Shown here: piece by piece, positions 18,015-26,822 of the stretch
Layout of the letters: every line of letters starts with the position of its first letter
How positions within the stretch are numbered: position 1 is the first letter of the stretch
DNA from: Rikenellaceae bacterium
GTDB lineage: Bacteria > Bacteroidota > Bacteroidia > Bacteroidales > Rikenellaceae
Length of the DNA: 64,000 nt
Assembly: GCA_009783565.1 (NCBI GenBank)
Contig: WRDF01000002.1
Location: forward strand, 244,505 to 308,504
Direction: 5' to 3'
The notes under the pieces: generated by a model
Seen by the model: only the letters and a program-made list of their open reading frames with translations
The model's database searches: none
Told to the model about the DNA's origin: nothing
Position numbers and translations under genes: made by a program

Positions 18015-18061
18015 CAAATTAAAAACATTCATTCACAATCCAAATCCAATCCAAACAAAAA

Positions 18062-19051
18062 ATGGGAAAAATCGAACAGGCCAAATCGTACACAGGCCAA
18101 GACCTTGACAACATCTTCTTCCGCCCCATGTTCAGCGGCCCCGACGCCAATGCGCTCGGTATCAGGATCATGCACAACATGCCAGTGCCCACCACGCTGC
18201 AATTCTGGCGCAGGGCGGGCGACATCCTTCAAAAGTACACGACGGGCGGATGGAGCGGCGCGGCGCAGACCGAGCGATTCCAAAAAACGATGGACCTGAA
18301 ACGCGTGAAAGCCGAAGTAGGCTATGGTGCGGACGAGTATTACAACCTCGTGTTCGGGCTGATCACCAACAGCTCGGAAGTGAACATGGGTGACCTTACG
18401 GGTACGGAACTCGAACGTGCCGAGACCGCCATTTTCAAAGAAGCTATCGCCGAGAGCATCCGCGCGACGATGTGGGTGGGCGATACGGCACGTAGCGGCG
18501 CGGGGGCGCAGTACAACACTTTCGACGGCTTTATGAAACGGATCGCGGCCGACATCGCTGCCGGTGAGACCGCGATCAAAAGCTCGACCTACGCCAATCT
18601 GAATGACCCCGACGCTGCCGAGACTCTGTTCCGCAACCTGTGGGAGAATGCCAGCCCCATGTTGCGCGACTTCAAGTCGCAGGGCAACCTTGCATACTTC
18701 GTCACTTCGGATGTTTACGCCCGTTATGAAGATGCGCTCGACAGCATGGCGCTCGACAGCGCATACCTGCAAAAGCAAACAGGGCGCGAAGGGCTGTATT
18801 TCAGGGGGATACCGGTGATCGATCTCCAAATTTCGGGCTACCTCGCCCAGTGTCCCGATATGCCGCAGTCGTTCGCTATTCTGACCGACCGCCGCAACCT
18901 GGCGCTGGCCGTGAACACGTCGGACTTTCCGGGTACGGAGGTCAAAATGTGGTACAACCCCGATGCGATGGAAAATCGTCAGCGTGCCGTATTCATGGCC
19001 GGATGCGACTACCTGATGCCGGAACTGATCTCCTACGCACGCAGACAGTAG
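18062..19051 (+). CDS. Major capsid-like protein (probable HK97 fold)
   Basis: 329 residues following the protease. Size, position and features (an alpha-helical spine-like region around residues 110-165, an internal region GLYFRGIPVIDLQISG, and MPQSFAILTDRRNLALAV near the C-terminus) agree with HK97-fold major capsid proteins of Bacteroidales phages. In many of these a late 'I-L-T-D/P-x-x-N-L' strand is present. There is no sequence hallmark that proves the fold; a structure prediction would settle it. Confidence 0.65.
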   Translation: MGKIEQAKSYTGQDLDNIFFRPMFSGPDANALGIRIMHNMPVPTTLQFWRRAGDILQKYTTGGWSGAAQTERFQKTMDLKRVKAEVGYGADEYYNLVFGLITNSSEVNMGDLTGTELERAETAIFKEAIAESIRATMWVGDTARSGAGAQYNTFDGFMKRIAADIAAGETAIKSSTYANLNDPDAAETLFRNLWENASPMLRDFKSQGNLAYFVTSDVYARYEDALDSMALDSAYLQKQTGREGLYFRGIPVIDLQISGYLAQCPDMPQSFAILTDRRNLALAVNTSDFPGTEVKMWYNPDAMENRQRAVFMAGCDYLMPELISYARRQ

Positions 19052-19056
19052 CACAC

Positions 19057-19608
19057 ATGCGACTGAACGGTTACAGGCGCGCCTGCGGGCAGCGCAACGG
19101 AGGCCTGCGCGAGATAGCGCTCGTGCAGGCCGACGCCGTTTCGGGTGTCTCGTTCGACGCCGGGACGGGGATGGTTTCAGAGGTTCGGCTCGTGGACGGC
19201 GGCGCGTGGGCGGTGTATCGGTTCAAGGAGGACGAGGCGGCTTACGCCGAGCGCGCCGTCGTCGGTGCGGCAGGTGCGCTCGTTACGCATGTGCTGAGCT
19301 TTACGCTCGAATGCATGTCTCCCGATGCGGCAAGGGCGGTTGGCGAACTCGTCATGGGTGCGCCGAACGGCCTTCTCGCCATCCTGGTCACCAATAACGG
19401 TGACAGGTTTTTGGTTGGTTACAGCGAGCGGTTCGGCTTGCAATATCCACTGCGGTTAAAGACTGCCGCCGGAGAGTCGGGACGACGCATAACCGACGTC
19501 TCGACCGAAGTGATAACGCTCGAAAGCATCGATACCGAAAAGGCATGCGCGTGTGCCATCCCTCCGTTCCATAAGGAACGGAGGGATCTATCGCTCGTTT
19601 GTCTTTGA
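19057..19608 (+). CDS. Phage cassette protein between capsid and portal genes
   Basis: 183 residues starting MRLNGYRRACGQRNGGLREI, five bases after the capsid-like gene. Beta-rich, with the segment GGAWAVYRFKEDEAAYAERA; not recognised, but position suggests a head or head-tail joining protein. The last residues (from about KACACAIPPFHKERRD) are encoded by a family C repeat element at 19556-19660, so the original C-terminus was probably replaced or extended by the repeat. Confidence 0.6.
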   Translation: MRLNGYRRACGQRNGGLREIALVQADAVSGVSFDAGTGMVSEVRLVDGGAWAVYRFKEDEAAYAERAVVGAAGALVTHVLSFTLECMSPDAARAVGELVMGAPNGLLAILVTNNGDRFLVGYSERFGLQYPLRLKTAAGESGRRITDVSTEVITLESIDTEKACACAIPPFHKERRDLSLVCL

Positions 19609-19660
19609 AACTATAAACTAACGATAGATTCTTCCGCGCGTGCTGCGCGTTCGGAATGAC
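19556..19660. repeat. Family C palindromic repeat overlapping a gene end
   Basis: About 105 bases with outer arms CATCCCTCCG... and ...CGGAATGAC and the inner inverted motifs GGGATCTATCG and CGATAGATTCTTCC. It overlaps the last codons of the preceding gene. Close relatives lie at 24523, 42765 and 45816. Confidence 0.7.
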
Positions 19661-19698
19661 AAAAAGGTACGGCTCAACGACAATACTTAGAATAAACT

Positions 19699-20934
19699 AT
19701 GGCAAAAAAACAAAAAAAAATAGCGGTCAGCAATGCTGCCGCCAAACCCGCCGCCAACGATCCGTTCCTCTATACAGGTGCACGGCGCGGGGAATCGGAC
19801 GCGCGGTTCTGGCGGTGGGGCGACGATAATATGTTCCCCTACGCACTGGCGCTCATGGCGCGGCGCAGTACCACCCACCGCCGGATAATAAACGACAAGG
19901 CCGATTACATTTCGGGCAAGGGATTCGCTTTCGACCCGTCGTGCGAGCGGCTTGCGCGGTTTGTCGAGTCGGTGAACGGCGCGGGCGAGTCGATGCGCCA
20001 GCTCGTCAACAAACTTGCGTTCGACAAAGCGCTCTTCGGCAATGCGTTCGTCGAGGTCATAACCGATGCCGGGCGCACGTTCCTCTCACTCTTCCACCAC
20101 GATGCGAGCAAATGCCGCATCGGGCGCGATCATCGGAGCGTCGTCATGCACCACGACTGGCGCAACTTCTCGCACGACGATGCACAAACGCTGCCGCTCT
20201 ATCCGGCATTCGCGCAAAGCGCCGACGGCACGCTGCGCTCGGTGGTTCACTACAAAGACTACGAGCCGATGTTCGAAAACTACGGTGTGCCGCCCTATAT
20301 CGCGGGCATGAACGTTTCAGCGATAGCCTACAAGACCGACCGGTGGAACATTAGCCGCCTCGATAATTCGTTCCAGCTTTCCGGTGTGATGATGCTCGAC
20401 GGCACGACCGAAAGCGAGGCCGAAGCCGAGCGTGTTAGCCGCATGGCCGCCGAGAAATTCGCCGGAAAACCCGGTCAGGTTATGTTCGTGATGAAGGATT
20501 GCGGCGAAAGCGACAATTCGAAGTTCATTCCCATCACGTCGGCCAATGACGGCGACTGGCGGTCGCTGCACGAGCAGGCCACGTCGGACATCGTCGTTGC
20601 GCACTCATGGTTTCGCTCGCTGAGCGGCCTCGATTACAGCTCTGGTTGGAGTGCCGATCGCATCCTGCACGAGTACGAAGTCGCGCTGAATACGGTGATC
20701 CTTTCCGAGCAGGAAGAACTTTTAGAGCCGCTGCGGCAGGTGATTTCGCTCATTCTGGGGTGCGACTGCTCGTCGTTGGAGATAATCAACCGCCCGCCCA
20801 AGCGTTCGAAACCGCTATACATGCGAATCTGGGAGGCACGCAAGGCCGAAGGACTCGAATACGACCCGTCAGATGAAAAACAACAGCTTTTCGTGGCGCA
20901 AATCACGAAATATGCCCTGCAAAATATAGACTGA
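19699..20934 (+). CDS. Phage portal-like protein
   Basis: 411 residues. Portal features include FDKALFGNAFVEVITDAGRT, a pattern seen in HK97/PBSX-type portals, the WRSLHEQATSDIVVAHSWFR segment, and a helical C-terminus (SEQEELLEPLRQVISLILGC). Portal proteins form the twelve-fold DNA gate of tailed-phage heads. It lies after the capsid-like gene rather than before the protease as in most tailed phages, which is unusual. Two bases separate it from the next gene. Confidence 0.75.
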   Translation: MAKKQKKIAVSNAAAKPAANDPFLYTGARRGESDARFWRWGDDNMFPYALALMARRSTTHRRIINDKADYISGKGFAFDPSCERLARFVESVNGAGESMRQLVNKLAFDKALFGNAFVEVITDAGRTFLSLFHHDASKCRIGRDHRSVVMHHDWRNFSHDDAQTLPLYPAFAQSADGTLRSVVHYKDYEPMFENYGVPPYIAGMNVSAIAYKTDRWNISRLDNSFQLSGVMMLDGTTESEAEAERVSRMAAEKFAGKPGQVMFVMKDCGESDNSKFIPITSANDGDWRSLHEQATSDIVVAHSWFRSLSGLDYSSGWSADRILHEYEVALNTVILSEQEELLEPLRQVISLILGCDCSSLEIINRPPKRSKPLYMRIWEARKAEGLEYDPSDEKQQLFVAQITKYALQNID

Positions 20935-20936
20935 CA

Positions 20937-21404
20937 ATGAAAACATTAATGTCTTCTGCCGAAGTGGTAGCGGCAGCGTTTCCCGGATCGTTGGACGACG
21001 GGGGAGGGTTCGTGCCCGAAAGCACGATCGTCGCCGCACAGGAAAAATTCATAAAACCCACACTTAACGGACTGTATGCCGCGCTCGAACAAGGGACATA
21101 TCCCGATTTGCTGGACGAGTACGTTAAACCCGCGCTGGCGGCGTACGTGCGCTATATGATGCTGCCTGCCGTGGCGGCAAATGTCGGAACGGTAGGCATC
21201 GTGCAACCGCGCAGCACGGTGTTCACTCCCGCATCCGACCGTGCGGTAGCCGCCGTGCGCCGCCGCACGCGCGCCGATGCGACCACTCTCATGCGCCGCT
21301 GCGTAGAGCACATCGAGACGCTCGGCAGCAACGTTTATCCTGAGTACGACCCGTTGCAAAACGTGCTGAACCGCGTGTCGGTCGATGCGGGAGTGGTTCT
21401 TTAA
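20937..21404 (+). CDS. Phage head-tail connector-like protein (DUF6712-like)
   Basis: 155 residues, helical, two bases after the portal-like gene. The segment LLDEYVKPALAAYVRYMMLP resembles the DUF6712 group of Bacteroidales phages, which I believe are connector or adaptor proteins. The coupling to the portal gene fits a protein that docks on the portal ring. Confidence 0.6.
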   Translation: MKTLMSSAEVVAAAFPGSLDDGGGFVPESTIVAAQEKFIKPTLNGLYAALEQGTYPDLLDEYVKPALAAYVRYMMLPAVAANVGTVGIVQPRSTVFTPASDRAVAAVRRRTRADATTLMRRCVEHIETLGSNVYPEYDPLQNVLNRVSVDAGVVL

Positions 21405-21415
21405 GTTGTTTTAAG

Positions 21416-21450
21416 AATGTCATCCCTACGCCTACGACGTTCGGGATGAC
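21416..21450. repeat. Short family C hairpin
   Basis: GTCATCCC and GGGATGAC arms (about 21419-21450) around CTACGCCTACGACGTTC, between the connector-like and holin genes. Confidence 0.65.
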
Positions 21451-21464
21451 AAAAAACCAAAATC

Positions 21465-21917
21465 ATGGAAAATATTTTCAGATATGGCGCGGGTGCGGTG
21501 ATGGGTGCGGGGGCGTTCTTCGCGCCTATCAGCGGGCTTATAGTCTGCGCCGTCGTCTTCATTGGCATCGACTTCATCACGGGCGTCGCGGCGAGTATCA
21601 AGCGTGCGCGGCGACTTGGCCGCCGGTGGGCGTTCGAAAGCGAGCGGGCGTGGAATACCGTTGCGAAACTCTCGTTCGTGATGGCGGGCATAGTCCTTGC
21701 ATGGCTCATCGACAGCCTCATTCTGCCGCACCTGAACCTGCGGCTGGCCAATCTCTTTACGGGTTTCGTGTGCGGCGTGGAGTTTTGGAGCTACCTTGAA
21801 AACGCGGCTGAAATTTCGGAGCATCCCGTGTTCCGCAAATTGAAACGATATATGAAATCGAAGTTTGACAAAGAACTCGATTATGACGCATTCAACGAGC
21901 CGCCGGCAGAAAAATGA
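21465..21917 (+). CDS. Phage holin-family protein
   Basis: 150 residues with three predicted membrane segments (about residues 18-38, 62-82 and 87-104). The stretch VFIGIDFITGVAASIKRARR is the signature of the phage holin family with a D-x-x-T-G motif after the first membrane helix (TIGR01593/phage_holin_4 type). Holins form membrane lesions that let a lysin reach the wall. No endolysin gene is adjacent, so the lysis role cannot be confirmed. The stop codon touches a family E palindrome. Confidence 0.85.
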   Translation: MENIFRYGAGAVMGAGAFFAPISGLIVCAVVFIGIDFITGVAASIKRARRLGRRWAFESERAWNTVAKLSFVMAGIVLAWLIDSLILPHLNLRLANLFTGFVCGVEFWSYLENAAEISEHPVFRKLKRYMKSKFDKELDYDAFNEPPAEK

Positions 21918-22012
21918 CACACGCGTGTGCGTCATTGCGAGCCTGAAAGGCGAAGCAATCCATATTAAAACGATGCTGGATTGCTTCGGGTCCTACGACC
22001 CTCGCAATGACG
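21916..22012. repeat. Family E palindrome followed by family B repeat
   Basis: GACACACGCGTGTGC at the holin stop codon runs into an 82-base element (21931-22012) with outer arms CGTCATTGCGAG and CTCGCAATGACG and inner arms GCGAAGCAATCCA and TGGATTGCTTCGG. A second copy lies at 56030-56105. Confidence 0.8.
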
Positions 22013-22034
22013 AAATTCAAAACTCTACGATAAA

Positions 22035-22640
22035 ATGAGACGAATCCTAATCTTAGCGGTCATTGCGCTTGCGGGCATGTTGGCTGTAACGGTCAGATAC
22101 TCAGTCGTTCAGCGTGGCGAGCGGGTAAGGCTGCTCGCCAATCAGACCGTGCTTTTGACGCAGGCGCGCGAGTATCGCGTGCGCGATAGCCTGCACGCCG
22201 TGTCGGTCGGCGTTCTGACGATGCGTGCCGATGAACTGCGGCGCGGCTTCGACGAGATGAGCACCCTCGTGCGTGACATGAACATTAATCTGCGCCGCGT
22301 TGAAACTCTCTCACAAACCGCGCTGGAAAGCAACTACTCCATTACTGCCGCCGTTCGCGATACTGTTGTTTATCAGATAATTACGGATACTCTGACCTCG
22401 CCGCGCACCGCACAAACCGTGCGTTTCCGGAACGCCCACATATCGCTCGACGGCCTGCTGTCAGACTCCGTTTTTCACGGTTCGGTGGTGACGTACGATA
22501 CTATTACTCAGGCACTTCACCGCATTCCGCACCGTTTCCTGTTTCTGCGCTGGGGCACGAAAGAACTGCGCCAGGATATCGTCAGTTCAAACCCGCACAC
22601 GCGCATTACCTACAATCGCACGATAAAGGTGAAAAGGTAG
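22035..22640 (+). CDS. Spanin-like membrane protein of the phage cassette (DUF6549-like)
   Basis: 201 residues with one N-terminal membrane helix (about residues 3-22), a coiled-coil stretch (about 25-100) and a periplasmic C-terminal domain. This is the layout of an inner-membrane spanin (Rz) and of the DUF6549 proteins that follow holins in Bacteroidales prophages. It is the last cassette gene and ends two bases before the convergent GSCFA gene. Confidence 0.65.
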   Translation: MRRILILAVIALAGMLAVTVRYSVVQRGERVRLLANQTVLLTQAREYRVRDSLHAVSVGVLTMRADELRRGFDEMSTLVRDMNINLRRVETLSQTALESNYSITAAVRDTVVYQIITDTLTSPRTAQTVRFRNAHISLDGLLSDSVFHGSVVTYDTITQALHRIPHRFLFLRWGTKELRQDIVSSNPHTRITYNRTIKVKR

Positions 22641-22642
22641 CG

Positions 22643-23605
22643 CTATGTCGAAAAATAGCGTATCTCCTCCGAAAAATCGATTTCGGGATAGCGCTCGGCG
22701 AGAGTGACAATGCGGTTGAGTATCGCCGCGCGAAACGTAGTATGTGACGCGGCAGCGGGGTGCAGAGGGCGATGTTCGACCGCTGTTACCACGCTTTCGG
22801 CGGCTTTGGCCGCATCGCGTGCACGTTCCGTGAGAGCCGCCTTGGCGAACCGCTCCCAGATATACTGCACTGCCACTTCGGACGGGTGCACCATGTCGGC
22901 GGCGTAGAAACGATAGTCGCGCAACTCGTCGCATACGATTTCGAACGCCGGAAAATAGTCCGCCGTCGCGTGCCGTTCGCTGAGCGCATGAACGGCCTCG
23001 ATAAGCACGGCCTTGCTGAGAGAATTCTCGGCGAGGCCGTCTTTCGTATGGCGTACAGGACTGACTGTCAGAATTATATGTTTGCCTCGGAGCGCAGACG
23101 AAGTGAACAGCGCATCATAGCGTGCCACTATCTCCTCGACCGCAAGGCGTCGTCGTACGAACTCGGCGGCAGGCAGCTTGTGGCAATTCGCGACCACCGC
23201 GCCGTTGCGCTCATAAACCCATGCCGTACCGAATGTAATGATCACATAATCGGCGCTTTCCAGCTGCTGGGCGCCGTCACGTACGGCACGGTTCATCGAA
23301 TACAGAGCCTCTTCCGCGCAGGGCGATGAAAAACTCCCGTGCAGCGAGAAATTGCACCACATATCGCCGTTCCACACCAGATCGTCGCGCCCGAACTCGC
23401 GCCCGTCGGCGAGCCGTTCCAGCGCGTTGGCGACCGACAAGGGGTTGAAAAGCACGCCGAACGGATTGTCGGCAACCCGCAATTTTGCACGTCTCATGTG
23501 CGCCGCCACGTTCGTCGCAAAGCACGACCCCAACGACAGACCGCTCTGCGTGTGCCCGATCTTACGCTCGAACGGCGCGATATTCACCCGTGTACGAAAT
23601 TCCAT
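22643..23605 (-). CDS. GSCFA-domain protein
   Basis: 320 residues starting MEFRTRVNIAPFERKIGHTQ; a longer frame to 23758 is rejected because it runs across the ispE promoter. The family-defining motif SLGSCFATNVA is at about residues 24-34, and VHPSEVAVQYIWERF and ILTVSPVRHTKDG are also typical. The family (PF08885) resembles SGNH hydrolases; its substrate is not known to me. It is convergent with the phage cassette and divergent from ispE. Confidence 0.88.
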   Translation of the reverse strand: MEFRTRVNIAPFERKIGHTQSGLSLGSCFATNVAAHMRRAKLRVADNPFGVLFNPLSVANALERLADGREFGRDDLVWNGDMWCNFSLHGSFSSPCAEEALYSMNRAVRDGAQQLESADYVIITFGTAWVYERNGAVVANCHKLPAAEFVRRRLAVEEIVARYDALFTSSALRGKHIILTVSPVRHTKDGLAENSLSKAVLIEAVHALSERHATADYFPAFEIVCDELRDYRFYAADMVHPSEVAVQYIWERFAKAALTERARDAAKAAESVVTAVEHRPLHPAAASHTTFRAAILNRIVTLAERYPEIDFSEEIRYFST

Positions 23606-23673
23606 AAATACAAATAGTGCCTCGCGGCACTCGCATGTACAACTTTGCTTAGGCAAAGATAACGAAAAATTTG

Positions 23674-23681
23674 TACATTTG
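23674..23681 (+). promoter_or_regulatory. Promoter -7 box of ispE, five bases before the start codon
   Basis: TACATTTG matches TAnnTTTG. Transcription would begin at or next to the ATG at 23687, predicting a leaderless or nearly leaderless mRNA. No -33 TTTG at normal distance is seen. Confidence 0.5.
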
Positions 23682-23686
23682 CCATT

Positions 23687-24499
23687 ATGATTTTCTACCC
23701 CAACTGCAAAATCAATATCGGGCTGGATGTGCTCGGAAGGCGCGCCGACGGCTATCATGATATCGTGACGCTAATGATTCCCGTCGCGGGCTTGTGCGAT
23801 ATTTTGGAGATCGTGCCGGCGGCCGAAAGCCGTTTCACGCAGTCGGGAATCGATGCTGGCGCGCCGGAACAAAATCTCTGCGTGCGGGCATATAACCTGA
23901 TGCGCGAGCGTTTCGGAATACCGGCGGCGGCGATTCATCTGCACAAGATCATTCCGCCCGCAGCGGGGCTGGGCGGCGGTTCGTCCGATGCAGCGTTCAC
24001 GATTCGCGGCCTCGACAAGATTTTCTCACTCGACCTCTCGGTGGAAGAGATGGAACGGTTGGCGGCGGAACTGGGGAGCGACGTGCCGTTTTTTATCCGC
24101 AATACCCCGCAGCTTGCCGTCGGGCGTGGCGAGATTCTGACGCCTTTCGACCCGCAACTCGCCGGTAAAAAGGTCGTCATAATCGTTCCCTCTGTGCGGG
24201 TCTCAACTGCTGAGGCATATGCAGGCGTGGCAGTGCGAGAGCCTGCCGCGCCGCTTGCCGAGCGATTGGCATCAGGGGTCGGCGCATGGCGCAACAACGG
24301 CGTGGAGAACGCTTTCGAACCGTCGATATTCGCGCGCTATCCGCTGTTGGCACGGATAAAAGAGAGTTTATATGCAGCCGGCGCGCTGTATGCTTCAATG
24401 TCGGGCAGCGGCTCGGCCGTCTATGGAATTTTCGAGAGTGGGGTAAACGCAGCAGTATGCGGGGCAGGGGAGGCGGAAGTTTTTACTTGTGAATTTTAG
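23687..24499 (+). CDS. ispE: 4-diphosphocytidyl-2-C-methyl-D-erythritol kinase
   Basis: 270 residues, normal length. It phosphorylates CDP-methylerythritol in the MEP route to isoprenoid precursors. The start MIFYPNCKINIGLDVLGRRA and the GHMP-kinase ATP loop PPAAGLGGGSSDAA (about residues 88-101) are diagnostic, as is the C-terminal YASMSGSGSAVYGIF. It stands alone, with divergent GSCFA upstream and a family C repeat downstream. Confidence 0.96.
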   Translation: MIFYPNCKINIGLDVLGRRADGYHDIVTLMIPVAGLCDILEIVPAAESRFTQSGIDAGAPEQNLCVRAYNLMRERFGIPAAAIHLHKIIPPAAGLGGGSSDAAFTIRGLDKIFSLDLSVEEMERLAAELGSDVPFFIRNTPQLAVGRGEILTPFDPQLAGKKVVIIVPSVRVSTAEAYAGVAVREPAAPLAERLASGVGAWRNNGVENAFEPSIFARYPLLARIKESLYAAGALYASMSGSGSAVYGIFESGVNAAVCGAGEAEVFTCEF

Positions 24500-24522
24500 C
24501 ACGCACGCGCTTTACAAACTTT

Positions 24523-24628
24523 GTCATTCCGAACGTCCGTTCCGGGCGGAGGAATCTATCGCGAGTTTATAAATTCAAATGGAGACCAGCGATAGATCCC
24601 TCCGTTTCTTCGAAACGTTCGGGATGAC
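24523..24628. repeat. Family C palindromic repeat between ispE and trxB
   Basis: Outer arms GTCATTCCGAACGT and ACGTTCGGGATGAC, inner arms GGAGGAATCTATCGC and GCGATAGATCCCTCC, with the centre AGTTTATAAATTCAAATGGA. The convergent ispE and trxB transcripts meet here, so it could act as a two-way terminator or mRNA end. Confidence 0.75.
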
Positions 24629-24643
24629 AATATTCAGAATACT

Positions 24644-25576
24644 CTATTTGAGCATCAAATACTTTTCGCATTCGAGGGCGGCCATGCAGCCGCTTCCGGC
24701 CGCGCTTATCGCCTGACGATAGTGCGGGTCTTTCACGTCTCCTGCCGCAAAAACGCCAGCGATGTTCGTGCGCGGCGTACCTGCTTTGGTCACGATATAT
24801 CCTTCGGTGTCGCAGTCTATGAATTCGCTAAACACCTCAGTATTAGGATGATGGCCAATGGCGAGGAAGAATCCCGCAATTTCGATCGTCATTTCTTTGC
24901 CGCCGGTGTGACGCAGCAGCGCACCCGTAACGCCATTCTCTTCGTCGCCCAGCACTTCGACAGTGTTGTGTTCGAACAGCACCTCGATATTCGGCGTGCT
25001 GAACACACGTTCCTGCATCGCTTTCGACGCGCGCAGGTGATTTTTACGCACGATCAGATAAACGCGGTTACAGATTCCCGCAAGATATGACGCCTCTTCA
25101 CATGCCGTATCGCCGCCGCCGACGACGGCCACGTCGCGCCCGCGGTAGAAGAATCCGTCGCACGTCGCACATGCCGATACGCCATTGCCGCGCAGCCGCG
25201 TTTCCGATTCCAGACCGAGATACTTGGCCGTCGCGCCCGTCGCGATTATCACGCTTTCGGCGTGCAAGTCCTGCGTGTCATCGATACGTACGCGGAACGG
25301 ACGCGTGCCGAAATCGACCTGTGTGACCACGCCGAAACGCACATCTGCGCCGAATTTCTGCGACTGCTGCTTCATGCGCGCCATCAGTTCCGGTCCCGTG
25401 ATGCCCTCCGGAAAGCCCGGAAAATTCTCTATGTCGGTGGTTATCGTGAGCTGCCCGCCCGGCTCGATGCCCTCGTAGAGCACGGGGCTGAGGTTTGCGC
25501 GCGCGGCGTAGATTGCCGCCGTGTGTCCGGCCGGACCGCTGCCTATGATCAGGCACTTTATAACGCTGTCGTTCAT
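24644..25576 (-). CDS. trxB: Thioredoxin reductase
   Basis: 310 residues starting MNDSVIKCLIIGSGPAGHTA, the FAD-binding Rossmann loop. The redox-active CATC is in SACATCDGFFYRG (about residue 135-138), followed by the NADPH-binding loop VVGGGDTACEEA. It uses NADPH to reduce thioredoxin. The longer frame to 25624 is rejected because it runs over the promoter box. Divergent from the M23 peptidase gene. Confidence 0.96.
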   Translation of the reverse strand: MNDSVIKCLIIGSGPAGHTAAIYAARANLSPVLYEGIEPGGQLTITTDIENFPGFPEGITGPELMARMKQQSQKFGADVRFGVVTQVDFGTRPFRVRIDDTQDLHAESVIIATGATAKYLGLESETRLRGNGVSACATCDGFFYRGRDVAVVGGGDTACEEASYLAGICNRVYLIVRKNHLRASKAMQERVFSTPNIEVLFEHNTVEVLGDEENGVTGALLRHTGGKEMTIEIAGFFLAIGHHPNTEVFSEFIDCDTEGYIVTKAGTPRTNIAGVFAAGDVKDPHYRQAISAAGSGCMAALECEKYLMLK

Positions 25577-25621
25577 GGTGTTATATCGTTTTGAGTTGTT
25601 TGAATATCGGGAAAATCGCAC

Positions 25622-25660
25622 CAAAGATAATGGATATTTTTGGAATTTTGCGTACCTTTG
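25622..25660. promoter_or_regulatory. Divergent promoters for trxB and the M23 peptidase gene
   Basis: Minus-strand TATCTTTG (25622-25629) for trxB and plus-strand TACCTTTG (25653-25660) for the peptidase. The -33 elements are poor matches. Confidence 0.5.
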
Positions 25661-25698
25661 CCCTTAGGGCTGTTTGTCCATGCAATTAAATTTTCGCG

Positions 25699-26766
25699 AT
25701 GACTGTATATAATAAGGTATCCCGTGCGGCGGCGGCGGTAGTGCTCATGGTGGCGTTCATGACGCTCGCGGCAGGGTGCGGCTCGCTGCGGCGTACAACA
25801 ATGCACAGCATTCCCGCCTCACAGCCGCATACCTCTGTTGCGGAGCAACGGCATGAACGCGCACCAAGGCGCGTGGAATCCGCCGAGCGCGCTGAACGTC
25901 AGGCAAATAGTCGCTATGAATCGCAGCAGCCGGTGGCCATACAACCGCGCGCGCCGCGTCCGGATATGCATTTTTCGGGTGCGCAGACCGAACATGTCCG
26001 CCTCGCGTCGATAAATTATTTCCCGACGGGCGGCATCGACCTGTCACTATGCGCGATGGCGGCGGAATTTTGCTACCCCCTGCGCGGGCGGCTCATATCT
26101 GATTACGGAATGCGTAGCGGACGGATGCATACCGGAATCGACCTAAAAGCCGCATTGGGTGACACGATCCGCGCTGCTTTTGCAGGGGTGGTGCGCATGG
26201 CTAAAAATTATAGCAGCTACGGTAATGTGGTGGTAATCAGGCATTATGAAGGGTTTGAAACGCTCTATTCGCACAATTCGCGCAACCTCGTGCGTGCGAA
26301 CGACCGCGTCGAAGCGGGCGATCCCATCGCGCTTGCCGGACGAACGGGACGCGCGACGACCGAGCATCTGCATTTCGAGGTACGCGCGGGCGGCGAACAT
26401 CTCGACCCGAAATTGCTCGTCGATCCCGTTGCCATGACTTTGCGCACGGGTAACTTGCTGATACGCAACAGAAACGGCGTTATCGTGGCATCGGCTACGG
26501 AGGCGGGAGCAGCAGCGGCAGGGGCGGAAATGTTGGCCGCTCGTGCCGATGCCGACGCCGCTCGTGCGGAAGCTCTCGCGGCGTCTTTGGCGGATGCCGA
26601 AAAGGCCGCCGCCGTGCACGAACCGGTCTATTATCGTGTCGTGCGCGGCGATACGCTGTCGCATATTGCACGCCGAAACGGCACGACGGTCGCCCGTCTT
26701 TGCGAGCTTAACGGTCTGACCACCAGCTCTATACTGCAACTGAACCAGAGATTGCGGATCAGATAG
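25699..26766 (+). CDS. M23 peptidase with C-terminal LysM domain (cell-wall hydrolase lipoprotein)
   Basis: 355 residues. A signal sequence ending in a lipobox-like LAAGC (Cys about residue 27) suggests a lipoprotein. The M23 domain spans about residues 125-235, with zinc-binding motifs HTGID and EHLHFEV both present, so it should cut peptidoglycan cross-bridges. An Ala-rich helical linker follows, and a LysM domain (VVRGDTLSHIARRNGTTVAR, residues about 312-355) binds the glycan. Likely in wall remodelling or cell separation. Confidence 0.92.
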   Translation: MTVYNKVSRAAAAVVLMVAFMTLAAGCGSLRRTTMHSIPASQPHTSVAEQRHERAPRRVESAERAERQANSRYESQQPVAIQPRAPRPDMHFSGAQTEHVRLASINYFPTGGIDLSLCAMAAEFCYPLRGRLISDYGMRSGRMHTGIDLKAALGDTIRAAFAGVVRMAKNYSSYGNVVVIRHYEGFETLYSHNSRNLVRANDRVEAGDPIALAGRTGRATTEHLHFEVRAGGEHLDPKLLVDPVAMTLRTGNLLIRNRNGVIVASATEAGAAAAGAEMLAARADADAARAEALAASLADAEKAAAVHEPVYYRVVRGDTLSHIARRNGTTVARLCELNGLTTSSILQLNQRLRIR

Positions 26767-26789
26767 TTGTTTTTTCCGAAAAGAGACTA

Positions 26790-26797
26790 TATATTTG
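26790..26797 (+). promoter_or_regulatory. Promoter -7 box of the DUF3276 gene
   Basis: TATATTTG 25 bases before the start codon; TTGT at 26767-26770 may be a weak -33 element. Confidence 0.5.
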
Positions 26798-26822
26798 CAT
26801 ACTTGCAAAAAACAATTATATC

